Positions 10,100 to 20,703 of a stretch of 33,505 nt of DNA are shown one piece after another. The position numbers and the translations under genes were made by a program. The notes beneath the pieces are model-generated. The model worked only from the letters and a program-made list of their open reading frames with translations. It was not told the DNA's origin and made no database searches. The stretch comes from Actinidia chinensis. Taxonomy: Eukaryota > Streptophyta > Magnoliopsida > Ericales > Actinidiaceae. Each line of letters starts with the position of its first letter. Within the stretch, counting starts at the first letter, position 1. The stretch spans positions 18,696,084 through 18,729,588 of the forward strand of contig CM018903.1 in assembly GCA_009663005.1 (NCBI GenBank). The letters are read 5' to 3'.

Positions 10100-11415
10100 G
10101 ATGAGCAAACTATTTCAAATCACGCTATACAAATCATTCAATTACATGGTTTGCAGCATACCATTGCCCATTACTTGGCCACCGGTAGAATTCCTGGGTA
10201 CACTGGTCTATAGTATGGATAGGAAAAAGTTTTTTTTAGGCAGTGAGGTATTTTTCTTGGGAAGATCCGTATTGTTTAAATATTGTCCTGACCAAATCAT
10301 TACGTCGTTGCATTCCTAATGATGATGTTGAAGAACATTTTAGAGTTTTTGTCCATTCACAGCATGTGGGGGACATTTTCTCTTCCGAAAAACTGCGGCC
10401 AAATTTTGCAAAGTGGTTTTTAATGGCCACCATGTTCCCGTGAATGTCCCATTCCTTTTGCATGTTCATGCGATAGATGCCAACGGTTATAGAAGTCTGT
10501 CTAAACGGCACATGATGCCTCTTACCCTATCTTAATACTTGAGGTCTTCGATTGGTTTGGGGTAGTGATTTCATGGGTCCTTTTCCTAATTCGTGTGGAT
10601 ATCATACTTCTAGTGGCCATAGAATTACGTATCCAAGTGGGTAGAAGCTATAAACCAAGGTCGTACCAGTGACCATGCTGGTTGTGTCAAGTTTTTGAAG
10701 AATACATTTTTGCTAGATTTGAATGCCCCGACTATTATTAGCGATGGGGGCTCACATTTTTTTAATTGAACCCTAGGACTCCCTCATGCGCAAATATGGA
10801 TCATTCAAAGTTTGGCACACCTTACCATCCTCAAACCCATGGCAAGTTGAGGTGGCAAATAGGGAAATCAAACAAGTTCTTGAGAAAACTGTTAACCCAA
10901 CCGAAAGGATTGGTCTTTGTTTTGCCGTTAGTGGATGCATTATGGGCGTATAGGACTCATACAAAACCATTTAGGGTCCTCTTCGTATAGATTGTGTATG
11001 GAAAAGTGTGTCATCTCTCGTTAAATTGGCACAAAAGCGTATTGGGCCATTCGCCAATTTAACATTAGTTCTTGAGGAGGGCGGGGACATTACGTCGTTT
11101 GGCAAACTGAATGAGTTAGAGGAGATACGGAATGAATGCCATATGAAAACTTCTAGAATCTCAAAGCCCCGATGAAACGGTTGCATGAATCATTAATTGT
11201 GCGCAAATCATTCAAAGTGGGGTCAAAGGTGCTTTTGTATACTCCCTTTTGCATTTATTTCCGTGAAACTTCAAAGTCGTTGGTCCGCGACCTTTGTGGG
11301 GCATGTCATTTCATCTCATGGTTGCGATTGCAAATACGAAATCCGGAAACGGAAGTGTGTTTAAGTCAATGGGCATCGTTTGAAGCCTTATCTTTGAGCT
11401 GGAGACAATAAGAGG
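10100..11415 (+). pseudogene. Integrase relic of element A
   Basis: Integrase inserts the cDNA into the host genome. The zinc-binding region is suggested by CHSQHVGG near 10350-10375 and DRCQRL near 10470-10490. Catalytic-core pieces are GSDFMGPFPNSCG (about 10563-10600), IISDGGSHF (10734-10760), GTPYHPQTHG (about 10817-10846) and, after a frame change, VEVANREIKQVLEKT with the catalytic Glu. DALWAYRT follows at about 10930. The C-terminal domain includes KVLLYT near 11228 and ends near 11410. All three acidic core residues survive, but in different frames. Several short open frames on both strands here are shadows. Confidence 0.85.
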
Positions 11416-12627
11416 GTGAGTGTGTTGGATCTACACGATCCACCGCAGTTCGATTAAATTGGCAAGAAGTCTTGTCGGTTTGTTGTCACATAGATCTTAG
11501 GGTCCTAGTTTATTTTATTTACGTCGATATTTTTTTTTATTATTTTCGGTTTTCTTTCGCATTTCGGCGAATGCTCGTCTCTAGTGTTGGGGGGAGTCTT
11601 AGTCGTTTTTTATTTTTAGGATTTCTTTCTTTTTTATTTTATTTAATCATTAGTTTAGTCAAAAAAAAATATTTGGTTGCACTTAGCGTTCGAACGCCTC
11701 TTAGAGCGTTCGGACGCTGAAACAACATTTGCCTTAGCGTTCGAACTCTCTCTTCTTAGAGCGTTCGAACGGCGAGCCCAGGGGCGTTTTTAAACTGAAA
11801 AGTCGCATCTTTTAGTACTTTCTTTATGTGTACATCCAGAGAGAAAAGCAAGAGAGAAACTTGGCCATTTTGAAAGGGGAATGCACTTTGTCAAATTGTC
11901 ATCATTAGTGGATCAAATCAGGTAGTTCAGGAATTTCCTTACTTTGAAGTGTTTAATTTAGGGAGTTCATAGAGAAACATAGGTTTTTTGAGAACAAAAA
12001 ATGTTCTAAGTTTTCACATGTGTATAAATCAACATATACCACACACAATCATGATTTTCTTTCCCATTAGTGTTATGGATTGTTTTAAAAAGTTGTTAAA
12101 CACAAAATAAGAGGGAATCTCATGGTTAAAGTTTCATGAACAACTAGGACTAGGTGTGCAACTCCAAGTGTTTGATGAATTGCCCCAATGAGAAGAATTA
12201 CTTAATTTGTAAGGGTATTTTGTTTTAAACTCATCACCCTGCTATTATTGACATCTTAGGAGTAGTGGGTCAAGGAAATTGTGGCATGAAAATTTAGGGT
12301 TACATATGCACTTTTCCCAATGTTCGACTAATGTCCCAATTAAGAATCAATTGATTTGTGAGGGAATAGGATGTTTGTATTCGTCCATGTGTGGTCCGTC
12401 ATTAAATATGGGGACTTTTGAGAGTGAGCTTGATGTTGGTAAAACTCTAGTTTGCAATGGAACACACACATCGTGGTACTTCAAGAGTTTCAATGTTGAG
12501 CTCTTGGTAAAACAACAACCCACTTTGTAGGCACACATCATGCATTGCATCATGCATAGTTGTGTGACGTGTTTTTGTATTTTTTTGCTTGGTTGGTATG
12601 TCAGGGGGTAATTGAAAATTTGGGTAA
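11416..12627 (+). other. Spacer between integrase and env-position ORF
   Basis: It starts with T-rich DNA. The string TTTCGCATTTCGGCGAATGC with a GTTGGGGGGAGTC segment at 11558-11600 is also found in element B near 24435-24470 and, inverted, in element C near 33055-33100. At 11686-11775 is a cluster of GCGTTCGAACGC-like palindromes. An 83-codon open frame at 12279-12530 (GIGCLYSSMCGPSLNMGTFE) is not recognised and has no clear homologue among element domains, so I leave it unassigned. A CATGCAT direct repeat lies near 12535-12560. Confidence 0.55.
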
Positions 12628-13701
12628 GATGGAACACGGGAGTCCCCTAAAATGGTCAAAGTCCCAAAGGAAAGGCAGGGTGGATTATGATGCGTCGCGT
12701 TCACGGGAAAAAATGCGGAAACTTGGTTTCATAAGGTCTGGATTCGTAACGGGCGGTACTTGAGCGGAGCTTAATCTAGTTGCATTAGAAAAACTAAACT
12801 CTGGATTAGTTTTGTCCAAAACTTTACCCACTACTAGGGGCTGGATAAATTTTGCAAATTTAAGGCGAGGCGGTTCACATTGTGCCACGATTTCATGGCA
12901 ACATCAGCTGAACTGGAGACTGAGCAAGGGAGGAGAATTGTGTAGTTTGGGTGCGAGGGAATAAAATAAAGGTGACTCCTGATACTTTTGCTGACATTTT
13001 TGAGATTCCCCGCGATAAACCCAGAGTTTGCATTCCGAATGTTGGGATGCCGAATTTAGCAGTAGTTTCACAAAGTTTGCTTTTGGAGGGGGACGATGGG
13101 AACGGTGATGTGCGTGTAACAAGAACACGCCTCAAGGATAAGTATTTTATTCTCTTTCTGTTTTCGTGTCATTCCCACCTGCTTCCTTTGAAACGTACAG
13201 TATCCATGAATGTCGCTAGGCCTAGGCTTTTTGGGCATCGACACTGGAAGACTACATTGACTTAACCCCATACCATGTTTTTATCGCTGTTCTCCACATA
13301 TAATAAAGGCTCGACAAGAGGGGTTCAGTACCTTTTATTCGGGATTTCTGACAGAATTGTTTTAAAAGAAGCGGAGTCCAATATCCCTTTAGATTTCATT
13401 AGATTGAGCCTGAGGGGCCCATTGATAGAGATTCTTTTCCCGATCTGAGGGGCAAAGGAAGAAGAGGAATTGGAGAAGAAAGCGCAAGCGGGCTCATCTA
13501 TAGGCATGGGAGAGCTAAAGGAACCATTCGTCTGGAGAAAGAGTGAGTAAGCCAATGGTTGAATTTAGAGAAGAGGTGAATACCCGATTGTCGTCATTAG
13601 AGGAGGAGTCTAGTTCGTCACAACAGTTATGCTCCAAGACATTGAGGGCATGTTTGATCCCGTATGGAGGCGGAATTAATGATGATGACGAGGAGGATTA
13701 G
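12628..13701 (+). pseudogene. Env-position ORF relic (putative plant transposon protein)
   Basis: The start MEHGSPLKW at about 12629 is followed by RKGRVDYDASRSREKMRKLG, RSGFVTGG, LNLVALEKLNSGL and GWINFA in changing frames. The best open piece (12951-13265) contains KIKVTPDTFADIFEIPR, NVGMPNLAVVSQSLLLEG and KDKYFILFLFSCHSHLLPLK, then TVSMNVAR. The order resembles the uncharacterised plant transposon protein domain found in the third ORF of some Athila-type elements. The tail has VEFREEVNTRLSSLEEESS (possible coiled coil) and ends DDDEED-stop at 13680-13700. I see no signal peptide or clear membrane span, so an envelope role is not supported by the sequence. It is broken by stops and frameshifts. 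Confidence 0.7.
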
Positions 13702-15424
13702 GATCTTTGAATATTGTCTTTGTTTCTTCCTGAATGTTAGTGAATTATGCTTTATGTTGGATTGGTGATACTTTTTGAAATGCTTTGCCTTTAATTGTTG
13801 CTGTTTGATGCTTTAATTGGATGAATGCTGTTTTAATTGTCTTGGCTAACTTGTTTAGGGCAGAATTTATTCTTTACGATTGAAAAAAAAAAAAAACAGG
13901 GTTCTTATCATGTCAATCGAAACAGTTTGCTTTCCTGGTTCCTATAATTTTAATTGTGACTCTTCACATTCCCTGGTTATAATCCTACTTTTTCGTATAT
14001 TGTGATGTGTTGAGAATTATTAGTTTTTTGGGCACCATAACGGAAGAAAATCATGTTTTGTTTTCAAGTAGTTGAATCAATTAGTACTTTGCATAATACG
14101 ATGTTGTAAAATAGCGGATTATCATGTCAATCAGTCCTTCATGCTTGATACTTTACTATTTTGGTGCTATATAAAGAGAGAATGATAACTACACACTGCT
14201 CCCAAGTGTTGTTTTTTCAAGGAAACTGTTATAAATCTACAATCTACATGACTGCATCCCTAAAGTGGAGATTTAAATACCTTGTAAGCTTTAGAGGCAT
14301 AAATCGTTTTGTGAGCGATTTTTACCTTTACTTACTCACGAAAATTTATTGAACGTCATTATTTGAATAGCTTCACTATTTTTGAATTGTGGTTTACATG
14401 TTAGATTGATGAGTTAGAATTTTGACATCTTTTTACATGATTTACACAACGTTTCGGATTTTGTTACATTAAGGCCAGTCCACATATATTCTCTTCTTTC
14501 TGTCATTCTTTTTGGTAATTGTGCATAAAAAGAATCTCAAAAGTGATTCTTGAGTTTAATTTTTAAGAGTTGAGAAAAAGAAAAAAAATTAATTAAAAGA
14601 AAAAAGGAGTTCAACGTTGAAAATGTTAAAAAATAGGAGTTTGAGAGTATGCTTTTAAGTTGGCATGTGGTAGTTTGTAAAAAAAAAAAAAAACAATGCA
14701 TATGTTGAGTCTATTCTCACCGCTTGATTCTCTTTTACTTTTCTTGTACTATTCTTTTCTCTTCACTCATATGGCCTTAAGTATCTCAATTGCAATAAAG
14801 TCTTCGAATTAATTGTCATGTAAAAGTCATCAAGTCAAAATTCCAAATGTGCATTAACGTGACATTCTTTCATGAGGCTATGCCAGTCGATCACTTACGC
14901 TGTTTGCGGTTTTTGAAGTGGGATTGCTATAATAGAATTACTACTTTTATTTACGCTTACCGTCATTACCGAGCAATCCTTGAGAGGAACTTGTGTGTTC
15001 TAAATCGTTGAGAGTGTATGACTTGTGAGCTTTGAATGAATCAGGCTTAGGTTGGCGTTTTATGGGATGCATAATGGTTAATGAAATTTGGGGAATACGA
15101 CTCTAACCACTTCCACAACTTGATCTATCGTTTATATGCACTTGACGGTTTGGGAGATTGCTTAGCATTGAATTGAGGTGAGTTTGAATGCTTGGCATTG
15201 TTATTTTTGTTGAAGAAACTGTTGTTATTAAATTATTTTGATACATTGCATGATTGTGATGTTTGTGGGTATCATCATGGAAGCCTCACGAGAAACCACT
15301 CGTCCATAGGGGAACCTAGGGTTAAAGGCTTGATGCATATGCTAAATGCATTAGGGACTCTTACGAAAAGGAGAGATTATCTTTTTGTTTTTATCTAATT
15401 TGCTAGGGGAATTAGCAAAAGCGT
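13702..15424 (+). other. 3' non-coding tail of element A
   Basis: There is no convincing ORF over 1.7 kb. Several blocks match element B and inverted element C by eye: TTGTGACTCTTCACATTCC near 13957, TTTTTTGGGCACCATAAC near 14023, a GCTATATAAAGAGAGAATG-type string near 14166, and GAGAGTGTATGACTTGTGAG near 15011. Poly-A runs lie near 13884-13897 and 14679-14693. The strong conservation of this non-coding stretch between subfamilies is typical of the region before the polypurine tract in this branch. Confidence 0.6.
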
Positions 15425-15436
15425 AGTTGGGGGGTG
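15425..15436 (+). other. Polypurine tract of element A
   Basis: AGTTGGGGGGTG directly precedes the LTR3 start TGATTGGACTG. It is the expected site where plus-strand DNA synthesis begins. Element B has the related AGTTTGGGGT before LTR5. Confidence 0.65.
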
Positions 15437-15759
15437 TGATTGGACTGCATAATTGTAGGTTCCAAGCGCTGTTAACTGACCTAAATTAGCCTAGATTAGT
15501 TAAATTATGTATTTTTATCATATATTGCACTTTAGGCGTTTCTGAGTTCATGAGGTTTATATGATAAAGGCGAAGAATTTAGCTATAAAAGTAGAATGGA
15601 GTATGAAGAAAAAGGCTCAGATTACAATGAGTGTTCGAACTCCCAAGCAAAGTAAATCAGAGTTCGAACGCTATGAAGAAATCTGAGAATTTGTAAAGGA
15701 CGTTCGAACGCCTGACCAAGAAGAATCTGGCGTTCGACGGCAAAGAGAAAATTGATTGA
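15437..15759 (+). repeat. LTR3, truncated 3' LTR of element A
   Basis: It begins TGATTGGACTGCATAATTG and follows LTR2 by eye for about 320 bp, including GAAGAAATCTGAGAATTTG and CGTTCGAACGCCTGACCA. It then stops at AAATTGATTG, where LTR2 continues. From 15760 the sequence belongs to a chromovirus-like relic. Confidence 0.8.
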
Positions 15760-15839
15760 CATTGGAGGAGAAAAATTAGCTCTTGATGTATGGACCTTTT
15801 AGTGGCAAGGAGATCGTTGAGCTACAAATGAAGACCGGA

Positions 15840-16250
15840 AGATGAAGTTTCAATGAGAGAAACATCTTTTACACTAGGATGCTATGTCAAGGACAAGGTA
15901 TGGTAGCGTAAATTTATTGATGGTGTAGTTGTACGAATGTGGCAAAGCACAACCCATGGTTAATAAATTCGGATTGACCCCAAGATACTTGCACTTAAAG
16001 CCTTATAAATTGCAATGGTTGAATAATAGTGGTGAGTGATGGTGACTAATAGGTGTTAGTGGCCGTTCCGAATCGATAAATATGAAGGGATAAAGTTTGG
16101 GTGTGATTTTGGGTTGTTCCAGGCAAGCTGGGCACTTGTTGTTAGGACGACACATGGCAGTTCGATAGGCGGGTTGTGAAGTGAAGCATGATGGGGTTCA
16201 CGAATAAATATTCATTTGTATTAATCCAACGACCCATAACCCTTGATACC
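15840..16250 (+). pseudogene. Protease region of the chromovirus-like relic
   Basis: NERNIFYTRCYVKDK is readable near 15849-15895, followed by IDGG near 15915-15930, where the family has an aspartate-glycine active-site loop. LQWLNNSGE lies near 16010-16035. Near 16130-16200 the bases read GHLLL, GRHMAVR and HDGVHE-like pieces that match the end of the protease and start of the RT linker. Stops and frame changes throughout. Confidence 0.65.
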
Positions 16251-16515
16251 TTTCTCACTGAGAAATTAAGTTATAAAGATCAAGTGAGGTTACCAAAAAA
16301 GAGAGTGAACAAAAAAAAGAGTGGTTTGAAAAAGAGAGAGGAGGCCTAGGAAAAAAAGAGAGGAGAAAAAGGCAAATAATAGAATCCGGCATTGAGGTAA
16401 AAAATAGAGAGAATAAAAAGAAGTTTTATACAAAAGCCAACGAATTAAAACGAGAGCAATGTTTTCACAAGGAGGCATTTTTTAACACTACGAACTTGAC
16501 TTGTTATACCTAGTT
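16251..16515 (+). other. Lysine-rich linker of the chromovirus-like relic
   Basis: A purine-rich run encodes many Lys, Arg and Glu residues (for example RVNKKKSGLKKREEA). Such a basic linker between protease and RT is common in this lineage. The minus-strand open frame at 16290-16478 is its shadow. Confidence 0.5.
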
Positions 16516-17360
16516 CTGTTGTATCTCGGGTGCAGGAATTGAAGGACGTCTTTCCCGACGAGGAAGATGCCGCTGATTTGTCCTCCCGATTCCGGGGAAT
16601 CGAAGCATTAGATGAATTTTGTTACCCGGCGCTTCCATTCCAACATAGACCACAGCTTATAGGAGCAACCCCGACGAGACGAAAGAGCCTTCAAAGGCAG
16701 AGTAGGTTATGTGGAATTGTTGAAAAGGGGTGGTATGTTAGGGAAAGCATGAGTCCATGTGCGGTTCCAGTTTTGTTAGTTCCTGAGAGGATGGGACATG
16801 GAGATATGCAATTGTGATTGCCGAGCAATAAACAATATAACGGTAAAGTATCGTCTCCTATTCCTCGTTAGATGATATGCTAGTGAATGCATGGGTCTTG
16901 TGTATTTTCTAAAATTGACTTGGAAAAGTGGATATCACAAATCCCGAATGAAGAAGGCATGAGTGAAAAACTTCATTCAAAACTAAATATGGATTGTACT
17001 AGTGGTTAGTAATGGTCCATTTGGTCTAACTAATCTCCGAGTACTTTTATGCGTTTATATGAATCAGGTTTTACGTTCATTTAGCAGAAGTGTGTTGTAT
17101 ATTTTGATTGACATCCTTTATATATAGAAAAACTAGATGATCATGTACAACATGTTTTTAAATCTATTTTAGATGTGCTTAGACAAGAAAGTTATTTGCG
17201 AATCTGAAGAGTGTAATCTTTTGTACTGATAATCTTGTGTTGTTTAGGGGGCTTTGTTGTGAGTGGCAGGGCCTACATATTGATACGGAGAAGATACGGG
17301 CCATCCAAGAGTGGCCTAGTCCCCAACCGTATGTAATGTAGGATTTTCATAACTTGCTAG
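16516..17360 (+). pseudogene. RT relic of the chromovirus-like element
   Basis: The open stretch 16530-16817 begins MQELKDVFPDEEDAADLSS, includes RGIEALDEF and LQRQSRLCGIVEKGW, and reads YVRESMSPCAVPVLLVPE at about 16733-16790, a hallmark of plant chromovirus RT. Downstream pieces include the LDDML segment near 16865 and FGLTN near 17020. Near 17095-17115 YILID occupies the catalytic position but the second Asp pair is not clean. ILCCLGGFVVSGRAYIDTEK-like text lies near 17235-17290, then AIQEWPSP at 17302-17325. Confidence 0.8.
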
Positions 17361-17755
17361 TTCTACCGATGATTTTGTGAAGATTTCAGCACATTCGTCC
17401 CGCGCCCACTTACGAAGTAGTCAAGAAAAAGCTGGGTTTTTAAGTGGGTGGATACAAACAAGAAAGGGCATTTCAAATTGTCAAGCATGCTGCCAACTCT
17501 CTCTTATTATTCTTTGCCCAAGTTTTCTAAAATTGAAATTAATGTATGCTTCAGGTAGGTATAGGCACAGTTTTTTAATGCAGAGGGATGACAAATAGCT
17601 TATTTCAGTGACAAACTAAGTGGGCATCCTAAACTATCCGACTTATGACAAGGAGTTGTATATTGGTTAGGGCGTTGAGACATGGCGTCACTACCTATTG
17701 CAATAGAGAATTCGTGAGCCTTTGGTGGTAGGTGGATGACTTGATTTGAAGAACA
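17361..17755 (+). pseudogene. RNase H relic of the chromovirus-like element
   Basis: Pieces in order: FKWVDTNKKGHFKLSS-like text near 17440-17480, LMQRDDK at about 17577-17597 and YPTYDKELYI at about 17640-17670, which is the conserved YDKEL motif of plant Ty3 RNase H. RALRHGVTTYC follows. Frame changes and stops are common, and no histidine-aspartate end motif is preserved. Confidence 0.75.
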
Positions 17756-18045
17756 AATCCTTTTAATAAGAGGGGAATGATGAGGACATGGCTAAAATGA
17801 GATCAAGGAATGCAGATCCTGATTGAGGACATTGCTGAACACGAGATCAGGAATGCAGATCCAATTCAAGTTCCTTGGCCCATATTACCAGAGCACGTCA
17901 AGAAATTATAAAATGCATTAAGCGGGCTGATTCCAGGATTTGGCTCAAACCAGCAAGTGAGGCCCATGATGGTGATGAACAAAATATCCAGTCTTAATAA
18001 GCAATGATTATCCAAGAAAGACAATGACAATGGAGAGCTAACTTC
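17756..18045 (+). pseudogene. C-terminal tail of the chromovirus-like polyprotein
   Basis: It contains FKEEGNDEDMAK-like text near 17765-17800, then a twice-repeated AGATCAGGAATGCAGATCC-type string (17801 and 17844), then a basic ITRARQEI-like piece near 17886-17915 followed by LSGLIPGFG. Such a tail after the last enzymatic domain precedes the 3' LTR in related elements. Integrase is absent upstream. Confidence 0.55.
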
Positions 18046-18500
18046 CTTCACTTAAGGAATTCTTGTGCATAACTTGGGCTGAAATTATGGAATTATACAT
18101 GCTTGTCTTTTATTAAATGAAACTTTCTTATGGCAGATTTTAGGCTGCAATTAAGGAATAAGGTCAGGTTTACTTTTTAATTGAGACCAAAGTTTTCTTA
18201 GTTTTAAGATTTGCTAAGCTGATCTTCTCACTACAGCCATTAGTATTATAAATTTGTAACTCCTTACCTTTGCAGAGGAGGTGATTGTATTTAGTGAGTA
18301 TTTCTCTTTTGTTCTTTGAGAACAAATTTGAACTTACAATTTCTCTATGGCGTTCATTATTGCTTATCAATCGAGTATCCCATCCTTGATTGTGGCATCT
18401 TCTTTATACCAATGTTCACATCTCTTTATAGTATTGGGGTTGCGTTTTTCATTTACACCTGAGTGTAGAACGGTCTGGCAACAATACTTGGTACGGGATT
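18046..18500 (+). repeat. LTR-like 3' end of the chromovirus-like relic
   Basis: It follows the polyprotein tail directly and has a TATAAAT box at 18247-18253, then a short stretch ending near 18500 with no further coding. The length and the TATA position fit a short chromovirus LTR. No second copy is present in the window, so its edges are guesses. Confidence 0.45.
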
Positions 18501-18899
18501 CATTACAACTTGATGGGGTTTTCGTATCATCCAATAAACTAAAACTTTACCAGATATCACTCTTTAATTGCTATAGCCTGATATGTGTGTGCAAAATCAT
18601 TACAACATGTAATTCCCTCCTCATATGTAAAAATGTAGTGATGTGGTCTAATGTCTAACGTTGCTAGGAGTCCGTAAGACTTCATATTTTGAATCTCGAT
18701 TTCAATACTTAAACGCTACTCTAATATGCTTCTATGATATTACGTCTTTATGACATCAAAGAAAATAGATAACAATTGGTTAAGTTTAATTCAGTTTGTC
18801 AACTTTTTTACAGTCTGGCCTAAATTTAGTCAACCAACATAACATTCGGTCGCACAAAAAGCAAACTTTGGTTGACACCGTAGTTGCAGTAGTCGCAAT
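18501..18899. other. Unassigned AT-rich spacer
   Basis: No domain or RNA gene is seen. Near 18835-18890 the phrases TTCGGTCGCACAAAAAGCAAA and TTTGGTTGACACCG resemble motifs in the copia-type LTR near 29165-29200, so this may be a fragment of a related LTR. Confidence 0.3.
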
Positions 18900-19560
18900 G
18901 TATAAAAAAAATGTGAAAGTTTAAGTTTTAAACTCCTCTTCCTTTTATTTTTTTCAAAAATTCTCTGTCCTCCTACAAACTCTCTCTCTTCCTATCAAAC
19001 CCTACCGTATAATCTCTCTCTCCTTTAATTTTTCTCATCTCTCTTTGTAAAGAAATATTTTATACAATTGCATCTGAGTCCTATTAGGTTTAGGTTTTTG
19101 CCCAGTTTTTACTCTTAGCATTCGACTCCCGCTTTTGCCTTCCATTCAACGTCGAAATGCTTATGCTTTTTGAAATTTTCCTGTTGGCGTTCGAATGTTA
19201 ATTTGTTCTTCATCTGCAATTCAAACTCTCAGTGTAACTTCCTACCCATCCGATCGAACTTTGCATAGAGGGTTCAACGGTAAGGGAAAATCCAAATTTT
19301 CATTCCCTCTGTATTTTTGAATGCTGCGCAAGGGTTCGAACGTTGCTGTCATTTCCTTTTTGGTTTCGAACGCCCATTCCTTTGTGTTCTAGAATTGAAC
19401 TTAAGCACAGTTTGAATTTTTGCTTCTCCAATTTTTGAAACGCTGGTTTCTTTATTACATACATACAACGGGCGTTCGAACGCTAGTGTAAATTTTTGGC
19501 CCTTCTTTAACTTTTCTCACTCTTCTCATCTCGTTTTTGAAGCCCTCAAGGCCAATTCCC
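18900..19560 (-). repeat. Minus-strand LTR fragment with TTCGAA palindromes
   Basis: Read on the minus strand it has GCGTTCGAACGC (19472-19483), more degraded copies of the motif, then CCTAATAGGACTCAGATGC and TATAAAAT (19057-19064), followed by a GA-rich run. That is the same order as in LTR1 and LTR2 (palindromes, AGGACTC, TATA), but the rest differs, so this is a related or distinct LTR family in inverse orientation. Confidence 0.5.
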
Positions 19561-20703
19561 ATGATTCTCATTGGACATGACTTGCACAATTGTTTTGGAT
19601 CTTTCTAGTGGTCAATTTCATTTCTTTCAAGTTACGGATGAACCTTTTCTCAAAACAATTCTCGGCAAATGCTCCCCCTATACCCGTGCCAGCACTCTGT
19701 GTCTTTTTATGGCTCAATTCTTCATTTTTATCAACATAACCTACAATAAACTCGAACCAACTATAAGTACGAATCACAATAGAAAACTTAATTAAACTAA
19801 ACCTGGCTAACTCAGGGTATTTTTAGCAAGCACTCAGAACTACATTAATGTAATTCAATCACCCTTTAATCATCCTTTGGATACTGCCTTCATGTTTGAC
19901 ACCTCAGAACATGTGTTGACTTGAACACCATCTTTCCTATAACACATTCTTTATTTTTTCCTTGGCATTTAAAAGTGTCGATCAACTCAGTTCTTCAAGA
20001 TGTCCTTCTCTTTCGATATATGCTATCTTCAAGGTCACAATCCATGAGATTCATAGCTTCCTCTATTTAACTAAAATTTTCTCAAATTAAGCAATATAGC
20101 TGAAAGTCTCCATGTTGTCTTTATGTGTCCGACCCACATGACCATGTGTCCACACTTCTTGCCCGTAGAGGTTGAGCTTTTGCAAGACCTTCATTAATTC
20201 TACTCTCGAATTCTTTGAATAATTAAAGTAAACACCCAATTTGCATGCTAAGTAAATCATTAGACAATTAACAACCATGTTTTTTATCATCAAAATTGGG
20301 CATTAGTCAACATTAAAGAATTGAAATGCAGCGTGGTGAAGAACTATTACACTTTGATTTGCTTTTCATCCTTCTTAACCTCCCAAAGGTTGTAGTTATA
20401 AGCCCTAAGTTAAAATATAGTCGGTCCAACACTATGCACATAAACTAGATTTTCAAATTTTAGCTGGCCTTTAATCGGATCTGATGCTCAGATCAAGAGT
20501 CAAACTTTAGTTGATGTTTTCTTGATTCAAGGCTGCTCAAAACTTCGGCCAATGAGTTTCCAACTTTAATTGGCCAAACTTTCTTCAATCATGCTCATTA
20601 AACTAGAGTCTCCCAAAAAACTTGGTCGTACATTTGGATGAACTTCGGTTGAACCCTTTCTTCCAACCAATGGCTTGCTTAAATGCCCCCACTTGGGGCG
20701 ACG
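19561..20703. other. Unassigned DNA before LTR4
   Basis: Several 60-80 codon open frames occur on both strands (for example minus 19777-19568 and 20293-20087), but none shows a recognisable domain and they overlap in opposite directions. The region could be the upstream part of the minus-strand LTR or element ending near 18900. Phrases such as AACTTCGG near 20540 and 20640 recall the copia-type LTR downstream. Confidence 0.3.

Larger units (their letters stand above)
3703..15759 (+). mobile_element. Element A: degenerate Athila-like Ty3/gypsy retrotransposon
   Basis: The order is LTR2, tRNA-Asp primer site, gag, protease, RT, RNase H, integrase, spacer, env-position ORF, non-coding tail, polypurine tract, LTR3. 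RT before integrase places it in Ty3/gypsy. The tRNA-Asp primer site, the gag-protease linker with a QAITTLRS motif and a third ORF after integrase point to the Athila branch. All ORFs are broken by stops and frame changes, so it cannot encode its own proteins. The 3' LTR is cut off after about 320 bp by a junction with a chromovirus-like relic. Confidence 0.85.
15760..18500 (+). mobile_element. 5'-truncated chromovirus-like Ty3/gypsy relic
   Basis: Protease, RT, RNase H and a C-terminal basic tail follow in order and are succeeded by LTR-like DNA. No 5' LTR or gag is seen, and integrase is missing between RNase H (ending near 17740) and the tail (from about 17760), so a large internal deletion is likely. 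The RT text differs clearly from that of element A, so it is a separate lineage. Confidence 0.7.

Noticed and set aside
10236..10511. Minus-strand open frames over integrase as antisense genes
   Set aside because: They mirror the plus-strand integrase relic, whose motifs are in the right order.
12951..13265. A true envelope glycoprotein in the third ORF
   Set aside because: Position is env-like, but no signal peptide, fusion segment or membrane anchor is visible. The motifs fit an uncharacterised plant transposon protein.
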